Of a DNA stretch of 64,000 nucleotides, positions 11,329 to 21,885 are shown piece by piece. Position 1 is the stretch's first letter, and each line of letters begins with the position of its first letter. The notes below the pieces were generated by a model that was given only the letters and a program-made list of their open reading frames with translations, was not told where the DNA came from and ran no database searches. The position numbers were made by a program, and so were the translations under genes. The stretch comes from Karalla daura. Taxonomy: Eukaryota > Chordata > Actinopteri > Chaetodontiformes > Leiognathidae. Where the stretch lies: positions 620,001 through 684,000 of the forward strand of contig JANZKI010000039.1 of NCBI GenBank assembly GCA_029224185.1. The letters run 5' to 3'.

Positions 11329-14300
11329 GATTGCTGTCTCCAGTGAGCGTGGGCCACCCCGGAGGCGGCTCACACCCCAAATGGTGGGTTTGGGCTCGCT
11401 CGCTCGGGGTCGGGATCTCGGCCAAAACGACAGGTCCGGGGTGGTCGTTTTTTTCACTTTCGGCGAGCTTTCATATCTCAGCTCCAGGATCAAATCCGGC
11501 ATCGGGATTGCTTTTTCCAGTGAGCGTGGGCCACCCCGGAGGCGGCTCACACCCCAAATCGTGGGTTTGGGCGCGCTCGCTCGGGGTCGGGATCTCGGCC
11601 AAAACGACAGGTCCGGGGTGGTCGTTTTTTTCACTTTCGGCGAGCTTTCATATCTCAGCTCCAGGATCAAATCCGGCATCGGGATTGCTGTTTCCAGTGA
11701 GCGTGGGCCACCCCGGAGGCGGCTCACACCCCAAATCGTGGGTTTGGGCGCGCTCGCTCGGGGTCGGGATCTCGGCCGAAACGACAGGTCCGGGGTGGTC
11801 GTTTTTTTCACTTTCGGCGAGCTTTAATATCTCATCTCCAGGATCAAATCCGGCATCGGGATTGCTGTTTCCAGTGAGCGTGGGCCACCCCGGAGGCGGC
11901 TCACACCCCAAATGGTGGGTTTGGGCTCGCTCGCTCGGGGTCGGGATCTCGGCCAAAACGACAGGTCCGGGGTGGTCGTTTTTTTCACTTTCGGCGAGCT
12001 TTAATATCTCAGCTCCAGGATCAAATCCGGCATCGGGATTGCTTTTTCCAGTGAGCGTGGGCCACCCCGGAGGCAGCTCACACCCCAAATCGTGGGTTTG
12101 GGCGCGCTCGCTCGGGGTCGGGATCTCGGCCAAAACGACAGGTCCGGGGTGGTCGTTTTTTTCACTTTCGGCGAGCTTTCATATCTCAGCTCCAGGATCA
12201 AATCCGGCATCGGGATTGCTTTTTCCAGTGGGCGTGGGCCACCCCGGAGGCGGCTCACACCCCAAATCGGGGGTTTGGGCGCGCTCGCTCGGGGTCGGGA
12301 TCTCGGCCAAAACGACAGGTCCGGGGTGGTCGTTTTTTTCACTTTCGGCGAGCTTTAAAATCTCAGCTCCAGGATCAAATCCGGCATCGGGATTGCTTTT
12401 TCCAGTGAGCGTGGGCCACCCCGGAGGCGGCTCACACCCCAAATCGTTGGTTTGGGCTCGTTCGCTCGGGGTTGGGATTTCGGCCAAAACGACAGGTCCG
12501 GGGTGGTCGTTTTTTTCACTTTCGGCGAGCTTTCATATCTCAGCTCCAGGATCAAATCCGGCATCGGGATTGCTTTTTCCAGTGAGCGTGGGCCACCCCG
12601 GAGGCGGCTCACACCCCAAATCGTGGGTTTGGGCGCGCTCGCTCGGGGTCGGGATCTCGGCCAAAACGACAGGTCCGGGGTGGTCGTTTTTTTCACTTTC
12701 GGCGAGCTTTAATATCTCAGCTCCAGGATCAAATCCGCCATTGGGATTGCTTTTTCCAGTGAGCGTGGGCCACCCCGGAGGCGGCTCACACCCCAAATCG
12801 TGGGTTTGGGCGCGCTCGCTCGGGGTCGGGATCTCGGCCAAAACGACAGGTCCGGGGTGGTCGTTTTTTTCACTTTCGGCGAGCTTTCATATCTCAGCTC
12901 CAGGATCAAATCCGGCATCGGGATTGCTTTTTCCAGTGAGCGTGGGCCACCCCGGAGGCGGCTCACACCCCAAATCGTGGGTTTGGGCGCGCTCGCTCGG
13001 GGTCGGGATCTCGGCCGAAACGCCAGGTCCGGGGTGGTCGTTTTTTTCACTTTCGGAGAGCTTTAATATCTCATCTCCAGGATCAAATCCGGCATCGGGA
13101 TTGCTGTCTCCAGTGAGCGTGGGCCACCCCGGAGGCGGCTCACACCCCAAATGGTGGGTTTGGGCTCGCTCGCTCGGGGTCGGGATCTCGGCCAAAACGA
13201 CAGGTCCGGGGTGGTCGTTTTTTTCACTTTCGGCGAGCTTTAATATCTCAGCTCCAGGATCAAATCCGGCATCGGGATTGCTTTTTCCAGTGAGCGTGGG
13301 CCACCCCGGAGGCGGCTCACACCCCAAATCGTGGGTTTGGGCGCGCTCGCTCGGGGTCGGGATCTCGGCCAAAACGACAGGTCCGGGGTGGTCGTTTTTT
13401 TCACTTTCGGCGAGCTTTCATATCTCAGCTCCAGGATCAAATCCGGCATCGGGATTGCTGTTTCCAGTGAGCGTGGGCCACCCCGGAGGCGGCTCACACC
13501 CCAAATCGTGGGTTTGGGCGCGCTCGCTCGGGGTCGGGATCTCGGCCGAAACGACAGGTCCGGGGTGGTCGTTTTTTTCACTTTCGGCGAGCTTTAATAT
13601 CTCATCTCCAGGATCAAATCCGGCATCGGGATTGCTGTTTCCAGTGAGCGTGGGCCACCCCGGAGGCGGCTCACACCCCAAATGGTGGGTTTGGGCTCGC
13701 TCGCTCGGGGTCGGGATCTCGGCCAAAACGACAGGTCCGGGGTGGTCGTTTTTTTCACTTTCGGCGAGCTTTAATATCTCAGCTCCAGGATCAAATCCGG
13801 CATCGGGATTGCTTTTTCCAGTGAGCGTGGGCCACCCCGGAGGCAGCTCACACCCCAAATCGTGGGTTTGGGCGCGCTCGCTCGGGGTCGGGATCTCGGC
13901 CAAAACGACAGGTCCGGGGTGGTCGTTTTTTTCACTTTCGGCGAGCTTTCATATCTCAGCTCCAGGATCAAATCCGGCATCGGGATTGCTTTTTCCAGTG
14001 GGCGTGGGCCACCCCGGAGGCGGCTCACACCCCAAATCGGGGGTTTGGGCGCGCTCGCTCGGGGTCGGGATCTCGGCCAAAACGACAGGTCCGGGGTGGT
14101 CGTTTTTTTCACTTTCGGCGAGCTTTAAAATCTCAGCTCCAGGATCAAATCCGGCATCGGGATTGCTTTTTCCAGTGAGCGTGGGCCACCCCGGAGGCGG
14201 CTCACACCCCAAATCGTTGGTTTGGGCTCGTTCGCTCGGGGTCGGGATTTCGGCCAAAACGACAGGTCCGGGGTGGTCGTTTTTTTCACTTTCGGCGAGC

Positions 14301-15222
14301 TTTAATATCTCAGCTCCAGGATCAAATCCGGCATCGGGATTGCTTTTTCCAGTGAGCGTGGGCCACCCCGGAGGCGGCTCACACCCCAAATGGTGGGTTT
14401 GGGCTCGCTCGCTCGGGGTCGGGATCTCGGCCAAAACGACAGGTCCGGGGTGGTCGTTTTTTTCACTTTCGGCGAGCTTTAAAATCTCAGCTCCAGGATC
14501 AAATCCGGCATCGGGATTGCTTTTTCCAGTGAGCGTGGGCCACCCCGGAGGCGGCTCACACCCCAAATGGTGGGTTTGGGCTCGCTCGCTCGGGGTCGGG
14601 ATCTCGGCCAAAACGACAGGTCCGGGGTGGTCATTTTTTTCACTTTCGGCGAGCTTTAAAATCTCAGCTCCAGGATCAAATCCGGCATCGGGATTGCTTT
14701 TTCCAGTGAGCGTGGGCCACCCCGGAGGCGGCTCACACCCCAAATGGTGGGTTTGGGCTCGCTCGCTCGGGGTCGGGATTTCGGCCAAAACGACAGGTCC
14801 GGGGTGGTCGTTTTTTTCACTTTCGGCGAGCTTTAATATCTCAGCTCCAGGATCAAATCCGGCATCGGGATGGCTTTTTCCAGTGAGCGTGGGCCACTCC
14901 GGAGGCGGCTCACACCCCAATTCGGGGGTTTGGGCGCGCTCGCTCGGGGTCGGGATCTCGGCCGAAACGACAGGTCCGGGGTGGTCGTTTTTTTCAGTTT
15001 CGGCGAGCTTTCATATCTCAGCTCCAGGATCAAATCCGGCATCGGGATTGCTTTTTCCAGTGAGCGTGGGCCACCCCGGAGGCGGCTCACACCCCAAATC
15101 GTGGGTTTGGGCGCGCTCGCTCGGGGTCGGGATCTCGGCCAAAACGACAGGTCCGGGGTGGTCGTTTTTTTCACTTTCGGCGAGCTTCAATATCTCAGCT
15201 CCAGGATCAAATCCGGCATCGG
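11329..15222 (+). repeat. Higher-order repeat copy 3, incomplete and rearranged
   Basis: This begins with the same GCTGTCTCC monomer that opens copies 1 and 2 and follows copy 1 closely, including GGCAGCTC near 12,074 and CCAGTGGGCG near 12,230. It then repeats seven of its monomers (see 12922-14160), resumes with the three GGTGGG monomers and the AATTCGGGGG type, and meets the first inverted module in the unit beginning at 15223. The last few monomers combine A-type and B-type variants (TTTCAGTTTC near 14,995, TTTCCCTTTC near 15,348), so this is the transition into domain B. Confidence 0.78.
12922..14160 (+). repeat. Seven-monomer segment duplicated from 11152-12390
   Basis: Seven monomers repeat the segment at 11152-12390 at an offset of exactly 1,770 bp (10 monomers). 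The match includes the rare GGCAGCTC variant (about 12,074 and 13,844), the CCAGTGGGCG variant (about 12,230 and 14,000) and a GCTGTTTCC monomer pair. One clear difference is TTTCATATC against TTTAATATC in the GCTGTCTCC monomer. The flanking monomers differ, so the boundaries are given to the nearest monomer. Confidence 0.75.
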
Positions 15223-15350
15223 GATTGCTTTTTCCAGTGAGCGTGGGCCACTCCGGAGGCGGCTCACACCCCAATTCGGGGGTTTGGGCTCGCTCGCTCG
15301 GGGTCGGGATCTCGGCCAAAACGACAGGTCCGGGGTGGTCGTTTTTTTCC

Positions 15351-15424
15351 CTTTCGGCGAGCTTTAATATCTCATCTCCAGGATCATATGATCCTGGAGA
15401 TGAGATATTAAAGCTCGCCGAAAG
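15351..15424. repeat. Perfect 74-bp palindrome, type example of 61
   Basis: The arms are 37 bases each with no spacer and meet at CAT|ATG (15387|15388). They include CTTTCGGCGAG, the AT-rich CTTTAATATCT and CTCCAGGATC. Pairing continues imperfectly outside this range. Centres of the 61 single copies by position: 15387, 15684, 16689, 16986, 17814, 18288, 18939, 19236, 20064, 21246, 23499, 24110, 24938, 26120, 28373, 29515, 32033, 32330, 32627, 33632, 33929, 34226, 34523, 35174, 37692, 37989, 38286, 39114, 40256, 41398, 41695, 41992, 42289, 43117, 44790, 45087, 45384, 45681, 46155, 46453, 47064, 48423, 48720, 49017, 49845, 51520, 51817, 52428, 54318, 54615, 54912, 55209, 56037, 57710, 58007, 58304, 59800, 60097, 60708, 62421, 63837. 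Runs spaced exactly 297 bp are composites in series. Some copies have one arm changed (CTTCAATATC or CGGTGAGC). Confidence 0.92.
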
Positions 15425-15482
15425 TGAAAAAGTGAAAAAAACGACCACCCCGGACCTGTCGTTTTTTTCACTTTCGGCGAGC
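15414..15482. repeat. Second inverted repeat of the composite (hairpin with C-rich loop)
   Basis: Immediately right of the palindrome, CGCCGAAAGTGAAAAA-type sequence on the left pairs with TTTTTTCACTTTCGGCG on the right, around a short loop containing CCACCCCGGACC. It is imperfect because the left arm holds the extra GTGAAAAA repeat. Each composite thus has two adjacent potential hairpins. In a bacterial sequence this would resemble a terminator, but here it recurs in every composite and marks the second template fold-back. Confidence 0.75.
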
Positions 15483-16489
15483 TTTAATATCTCAGCTCCG
15501 GAAAAACACCCGGCATCGGGATTGCTTTTTCCAGTGAGCGTGGGCCACCCCGGAGGCGGCTCACACCCCAAATGGTGGGTTTGGGCTCGCTCGCTCGGGG
15601 TCGGGATCTCGGCCAAAACGACATGTCCGGGGTGGTCGTTTTTTTCCCTTTCGGCGAGCTTTAATATCTCATCTCCAGGATCATATGATCCTGGAGATGA
15701 GATATTAAAGCTCGCCGAAAGTGAAAAAGTGAAAAAAACGACCACCCCGGACCTGTCGTTTTTTTCACTTTCGGCGAGCTTTAATATCTCAGCTCCGGAA
15801 AAACACCCGGCATCGGGATGGCTTTTTCCAGTGAGCGTGGGCCACCCCGGAGGCGGCTCACACCCCAATTCGGGGGTTTGGGCTCGCTCGCTCGGGGTCG
15901 GGATCTCGGCCAAAACGACAGGTCCGGGGTGGTCGTTTTTTTCACTTTCGGCGAGCTTTAATATCTCATCTCCAGGATCAAATCTGGCATCGGGATTGCT
16001 TTTTCCAGTGAGCATGGGCCACCCCGGAGGCGGCTCACACCCCAAATCGTTGGTTTGGGCTCGTTTGCTCGGGGTCGGGATTCCGGCCACAACGACAGGT
16101 CCGGGGTGGTCGTTTTTTTCACTTTCGGCGAGCTTTAATATCTCAGCTCCAGGATCAAATCCGGCATCGGGATTGCTTTTTCCAGTGAGCGTGGGCCACC
16201 CCGGAGGCGGCTCACACCCCAAATCGTGGGTTTGGGCGCGCTCGCTCGGGGTCGGGATCTCGGCCAAAACGACAGGTCCGGGGTGGTCGTTTTTTTCAGT
16301 TTCGGCGAGCTTTCATATCTCAGCTCCAGGATCAAATCCGGCATCGGGATTGCTTTTTCCAGTGAGCGTGGGCCACCCCGGAGGCGGCTCACACCCCAAA
16401 TCGTGGGTTTGGGCGCGCTCGCTCGGGGTCGGGATCTCGGCCAAAACGACAGGTCCGGGGTGGTCGTTTTTTTCACTTTCGGCGAGCTT

Positions 16490-17940
16490 CAATATCTCAG
16501 CTCCAGGATCAAATCCGGCATCGGGATTGCTTTTTCCAGTGAGCGTGGGCCACTCCGGAGGCGGCTCACACCCCAATTCGGGGGTTTGGGCTCGCTCGCT
16601 CGGGGTCGGGATCTCGGCCAAAACGACAGGTCCGGGGTGGTCGTTTTTTTCCCTTTCGGCGAGCTTTAATATCTCATCTCCAGGATCATATGATCCTGGA
16701 GATGAGATATTAAAGCTCGCCGAAAGTGAAAAAGTGAAAAAAACGACCACCCCGGACCTGTCGTTTTTTTCACTTTCGGCGAGCTTTAATATCTCAGCTC
16801 CGGAAAAACACCCGGCATCGGGATTGCTTTTTCCAGTGAGCGTGGGCCACCCCGGAGGCGGCTCACACCCCAAATGGTGGGTTTGGGCTCGCTCGCTCGG
16901 GGTCGGGATCTCGGCCAAAACGACATGTCCGGGGTGGTCGTTTTTTTCCCTTTCGGCGAGCTTTAATATCTCATCTCCAGGATCATATGATCCTGGAGAT
17001 GAGATATTAAAGCTCGCCGAAAGTGAAAAAGTGAAAAAAACGACCACCCCGGACCTGTCGTTTTTTTCACTTTCGGCGAGCTTTAATATCTCAGCTCCGG
17101 AAAAACACCCGGCATCGGGATGGCTTTTTCCAGTGAGCGTGGGCCACCCCGGAGGCGGCTCACACCCCAATTCGGGGGTTTGGGCTCGCTCGCTCGGGGT
17201 CGGGATCTCGGCCAAAACGACAGGTCCGGGGTGGTCGTTTTTTTCACTTTCGGCGAGCTTTAATATCTCATCTCCAGGATCAAATCTGGCATCGGGATTG
17301 CTTTTTCCAGTGAGCATGGGCCACCCCGGAGGCGGCTCACACCCCAAATCGTTGGTTTGGGCTCGTTTGCTCGGGGTCGGGATTCCGGCCACAACGACAG
17401 GTCCGGGGTGGTCGTTTTTTTCACTTTCGGCGAGCTTTAATATCTCAGCTCCAGGATCAAATCCGGCATCGGGATTGCTTTTTCCAGTGAGCGTGGGCCA
17501 CCCCGGAGGCGGCTCACACCCCAAATGGTGGGTTTGGGCTCGCTCGCTCGGGGTCGGGATCTTGGCCAAAACGACAGGTCCGGGGTGGTCGTTTTTTTCA
17601 CTTTCGGCGAGCTTTAATATCTCAGCTCCAGGATCAAATCCGGCATCGGGATGGCTTTTTCCAGTGAGCGTGGGCCACTCCGGAGGCGGCTCACACCCCA
17701 ATTCGGGGGTTTGGGCTCGCTCGCTCGGGGTCGGGATCTCGGCCAAAACGACATGTCCGGGGTGGTCGTTTTTTTCCCTTTCGGCGAGCTTTAATATCTC
17801 ATCTCCAGGATCATATGATCCTGGAGATGAGATATTAAAGCTCGCCGAAAGTGAAAAAGTGAAAAAAACGACCACCCCGGACCTGTCGTTTTTTTCACTT
17901 TCGGCGAGCTTTAATATCTCAGCTCCGGAAAAACACCCGG
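16490..17940 (+). repeat. Segment duplicated at 18740-20190 (offset 2,250 bp)
   Basis: Palindromes at 16689, 16986 and 17814 reappear at 18939, 19236 and 20064, and the unusual GATCTTGGCC variant at about 17,561 reappears at 19,811, all offset by 2,250 bp. That offset equals four composites plus six plain monomers. Identity ends where GGGATTGC at about 17,947 faces GGGATGGC at about 20,197. Boundaries are approximate. Confidence 0.7.
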
Positions 17941-20900
17941 CATCGGGATTGCTTTTTCCAGTGAGCGTGGGCCACCCCGGAGGCGGCTCACACCCCAAAT
18001 GGTGGGTTTGGGCTCGCTCGCTCGGGGTCGGGATCTCGGCCAAAACGACATGTCCGGGGTGGTCGTTTTTTTCCCTTTCGGCGAGCTTTAAAATCTCAGC
18101 TCCAGGATCAAATCTGGCATCGGGATTGCTTTTTCCAGTGAGCATGGGCCACCCCGGAGGCGGCTCACACCCCAAATGGTGGGTTTGGGCTCGCTCGCTC
18201 GGGGTCGGGATCTCGGCCAAAACGACATGTCCGGGGTGGTCGTTTTTTTCCCTTTCGGCGAGCTTTAATATCTCATCTCCAGGATCATATGATCCTGGAG
18301 ATGAGATATTAAAGCTCGCCGAAAGTGAAAAAGTGAAAAAAACGACCACCCCGGACCTGTCGTTTTTTTCACTTTCGGCGAGCTTTAATATCTCAGCTCC
18401 GGAAAAACACCCGGCATCGGGATGGCTTTTTCCAGTGAGCATGGGCCACCCCGGAGGCGGCTCACACCCCAAATCGTTGGTTTGGGCTCGTTTGCTCGGG
18501 GTCGGGATTTCGGCCACAACGACAGGTCCGGGGTGGTCGTTTTTTTCACTTTCGGCGAGCTTTAATATCTCAGCTCCAGGATCAAATCCGGCATCGGGAT
18601 TGCTTTTTCCAGTGAGCGTGGGCCACCCCGGAGGCGGCTCACACCCCAAATGGTGGGTTTGGGCTCGCTCGCTCGGGGTCGGGATCTCGGCCAAAACGAC
18701 AGGTCCGGGGTGGTCATTTTTTTCACTTTCGGCGAGCTTTAAAATCTCAGCTCCAGGATCAAATCCGGCATCGGGATTGCTTTTTCCAGTGAGCGTGGGC
18801 CACTCCGGAGGCGGCTCACACCCCAATTCGGGGGTTTGGGCTCGCTCGCTCGGGGTCGGGATCTCGGCCAAAACGACAGGTCCGGGGTGGTCGTTTTTTT
18901 CCCTTTCGGCGAGCTTTAATATCTCATCTCCAGGATCATATGATCCTGGAGATGAGATATTAAAGCTCGCCGAAAGTGAAAAAGTGAAAAAAACGACCAC
19001 CCCGGACCTGTCGTTTTTTTCACTTTCGGCGAGCTTTAATATCTCAGCTCCGGAAAAACACCCGGCATCGGGATTGCTTTTTCCAGTGAGCGTGGGCCAC
19101 CCCGGAGGCGGCTCACACCCCAAATGGTGGGTTTGGGCTCGCTCGCTCGGGGTCGGGATCTCGGCCAAAACGACATGTCCGGGGTGGTCGTTTTTTTCCC
19201 TTTCGGCGAGCTTTAATATCTCATCTCCAGGATCATATGATCCTGGAGATGAGATATTAAAGCTCGCCGAAAGTGAAAAAGTGAAAAAAACGACCACCCC
19301 GGACCTGTCGTTTTTTTCACTTTCGGCGAGCTTTAATATCTCAGCTCCGGAAAAACACCCGGCATCGGGATGGCTTTTTCCAGTGAGCGTGGGCCACCCC
19401 GGAGGCGGCTCACACCCCAATTCGGGGGTTTGGGCTCGCTCGCTCGGGGTCGGGATCTCGGCCAAAACGACAGGTCCGGGGTGGTCGTTTTTTTCACTTT
19501 CGGCGAGCTTTAATATCTCATCTCCAGGATCAAATCTGGCATCGGGATTGCTTTTTCCAGTGAGCATGGGCCACCCCGGAGGCGGCTCACACCCCAAATC
19601 GTTGGTTTGGGCTCGTTTGCTCGGGGTCGGGATTCCGGCCACAACGACAGGTCCGGGGTGGTCGTTTTTTTCACTTTCGGCGAGCTTTAATATCTCAGCT
19701 CCAGGATCAAATCCGGCATCGGGATTGCTTTTTCCAGTGAGCGTGGGCCACCCCGGAGGCGGCTCACACCCCAAATGGTGGGTTTGGGCTCGCTCGCTCG
19801 GGGTCGGGATCTTGGCCAAAACGACAGGTCCGGGGTGGTCGTTTTTTTCACTTTCGGCGAGCTTTAATATCTCAGCTCCAGGATCAAATCCGGCATCGGG
19901 ATGGCTTTTTCCAGTGAGCGTGGGCCACTCCGGAGGCGGCTCACACCCCAATTCGGGGGTTTGGGCTCGCTCGCTCGGGGTCGGGATCTCGGCCAAAACG
20001 ACATGTCCGGGGTGGTCGTTTTTTTCCCTTTCGGCGAGCTTTAATATCTCATCTCCAGGATCATATGATCCTGGAGATGAGATATTAAAGCTCGCCGAAA
20101 GTGAAAAAGTGAAAAAAACGACCACCCCGGACCTGTCGTTTTTTTCACTTTCGGCGAGCTTTAATATCTCAGCTCCGGAAAAACACCCGGCATCGGGATG
20201 GCTTTTTCCAGTGAGCGTGGGCCACCCCGGAGGCGGCTCACACCCCAATTCGGGGGTTTGGGCTCGCTCGCTCGGGGTCGGGATCTCGGCCAAAACGACA
20301 GGTCCGGGGTGGTCGTTTTTTTCACTTTCGGCGAGCTTTAATATCTCATCTCCAGGATCAAATCTGGCATCGGGATTGCTTTTTCCAGTGAGCATGGGCC
20401 ACCCCGGAGGCGGCTCACACCCCAAATCGTTGGTTTGGGCTCGTTTGCTCGGGGTCGGGATTCCGGCCACAACGACAGGTCCGGGGTGGTCGTTTTTTTC
20501 ACTTTCGGCGAGCTTTAATATCTCAGCTCCAGGATCAAATCCGGCATCGGGATTGCTTTTTCCAGTGAGCGTGGGCCACCCCGGAGGCGGCTCACACCCC
20601 AAATGGTGGGTTTGGGCTCGCTCGCTCGGGGTCGGGATCTCGGCCAAAACGACAGGTCCGGGGTGGTCGTTTTTTTCACTTTCGGCGAGCTTTAAAATCT
20701 CAGCTCCAGGATCAAATCCGGCATCGGGATTGCTTTTTCCAGTGAGCGTGGGCCACCCCGGAGGCGGCTCACACCCCAAATGGTGGGTTTGGGCTCGCTC
20801 GCTCGGGGTCGGGATCTCGGCCAAAACGACAGGTCCGGGGTGGTCGTTTTTTTCACTTTCGGCGAGCTTTAATATCTCAGCTCCAGGATCAAATCCGGCA

Positions 20901-21860
20901 TCGGGATGGCTTTTTCCAGTGAGCGTGGGCCACCCCGGAGGCGGCTCACACCCCAAATCGTTGGTTTGGGCTCGTTCGCTCGGGGTCGGGATTTCGGCCA
21001 AAACGACAGGTCCGGGGTGGTCGTTTTTTTCACTTTCGGCGAGCTTTAATATCTCAGCTCCAGGATCAAATCCGGCATCGGGATGGCTTTTTCCAGTGAG
21101 CGTGGGCCACTCCGGAGGCGGCTCACACCCCAATTCGGGGGTTTGGGCTCGCTCGCTCGGGGTCGGGATCTCGGCCAAAACGACATGTCCGGGGTGGTCG
21201 TTTTTTTCCCTTTCGGCGAGCTTTAATATCTCATCTCCAGGATCATATGATCCTGGAGATGAGATATTAAAGCTCGCCGAAAGTGAAAAAGTGAAAAAAA
21301 CGACCACCCCGGACCTGTCGTTTTTTTCACTTTCGGCGAGCTTTAATATCTCAGCTCCGGAAAAACACCCGGCATCGGGATGGCTTTTTCCAGTGAGCGT
21401 GGGCCACCCCGGAGGCGGCTCACACCCCAAATCGTTGGTTTGGGCTCGTTTGCTCGGGGTCGGGATTTCGGCCACAACGACAGGTCCGGGGTGGTCGTTT
21501 TTTTCACTTTCGGCGAGCTTTAATATCTCAGCTCCAGGATCAAATCCGGCATCGGGATTGCTTTTTCCAGTGAGCGTGGGCCACCCCGGAGGCGGCTCAC
21601 ACCCCAAATGGTGGGTTTTGGCTCGCTCGCTCGGGGTCGGGATCTTGGCCAAAACGACAGGTCCGGGGTGGTCGTTTTTTTCACTTTCGGCGAGCTTTAA
21701 TATCTCAGCTCCAGGATCAAATCCGGCATCGGGATGGCTTTTTCCAGTGAGCGTGGGCCACTCCGGAGGCGGCTCACACCCCAATTCGGGGGTTTGGGCT
21801 CGCTCGCTCGGGGTCGGGATCTCGGCCAAAACGACATGTCCGGGGTGGTCGTTTTTTTCC

Positions 21861-21885
21861 CTTTCGGCGAGCTTTTCGCCGAAAG
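21861..21885. repeat. Truncated palindrome, central 49 bp lost
   Basis: TTTCGGCGA and TCGCCGAAA arms remain (10 bp each, 21861-21870 and 21876-21885) around a GCTTT spacer. The AT-rich arms and CATATG core seen elsewhere are missing, a net loss of 49 bp compared with the standard form. The loss is not a multiple of three, so the long fortuitous open frame ends just beyond it. Such central deletion is a known outcome for long perfect palindromes, whose hairpins are attacked or skipped in replication. Confidence 0.85.

Larger units (their letters stand above)
1..15222 (+). repeat. Domain A: 86 direct monomers with no net indel
   Basis: All 86 monomers are head-to-tail in one orientation, and unit starts stay on the 177-bp grid throughout. 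Diagnostic variants common here and almost absent later are TTTCATATCTCAG at the AT segment, CCGCCATTGGG instead of CCGGCATCGGG, GGGCGCGCTCGC, and GAAACGCCAGG paired with TTCGGAGAGC. No inverted segment or CATATG palindrome occurs before 15.35 kb. The constant phase means that divergence happened by substitution and conversion, and that array length changed only in whole monomers. Substitutions are shared in runs between distant positions, which defines the higher-order repeats listed separately. Confidence 0.93.
15223..15519 (+). repeat. First 297-bp composite monomer (inverted triplication)
   Basis: A normal monomer runs forward to CTCCAGGATC. The sequence then folds back at CATATG and reads as the reverse complement from 15388 to about 15464, back past the A7/T7 tract to AAAACGACAGG. 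It folds again at a GTCGTTTT match (about 15458-15465) and reads forward through TTTCGGCGAGC a second time into the next monomer. The same monomer segment is therefore present forward, inverted and forward, adding 120 bp. The inverted copy carries an extra 8 bp (a repeated TTTTTCAC on the forward sense). The forward copy after the module usually has CTCCGGAAAAACACCC in place of CTCCAGGATCAAATCC. Confidence 0.9.
14995..17500 (+). repeat. 1,302-bp tandem duplication at the domain A/B border
   Basis: The rare TTTCAGTTTC variant at about 14,995 recurs at about 16,297, and the following sequence repeats with an offset of 1,302 bp through the GGATTCCGGCCACAACG variant (about 16,080 and 17,382). The duplicated unit equals two 297-bp composites plus four 177-bp monomers. 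Copy 1 is 14,995-16,296 and copy 2 runs from 16,297 to about 17,500, where the downstream monomer types diverge. This places the first four palindromes of the window in one duplicated pair. Confidence 0.78.

Noticed and set aside
1..15222. CRISPR array
   Set aside because: Units are 177 bp and contiguous, with no unique spacers between repeats and no cas genes.
15351..15424. Transposon terminal inverted repeats or a MITE
   Set aside because: The arms are monomer sequence itself, there is no intervening element, no target-site duplication was seen, and no transposase is present.
15414..15482. Intrinsic transcription terminator
   Set aside because: The hairpin and T-run recur in every composite as part of the satellite, and no gene lies upstream; the sequence looks eukaryotic.
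16313..21829. Long reverse-strand reading frame (about 1,840 residues)
   Set aside because: It is the complement of the same stop-poor satellite, with the same periodicity and no independent coding signal.
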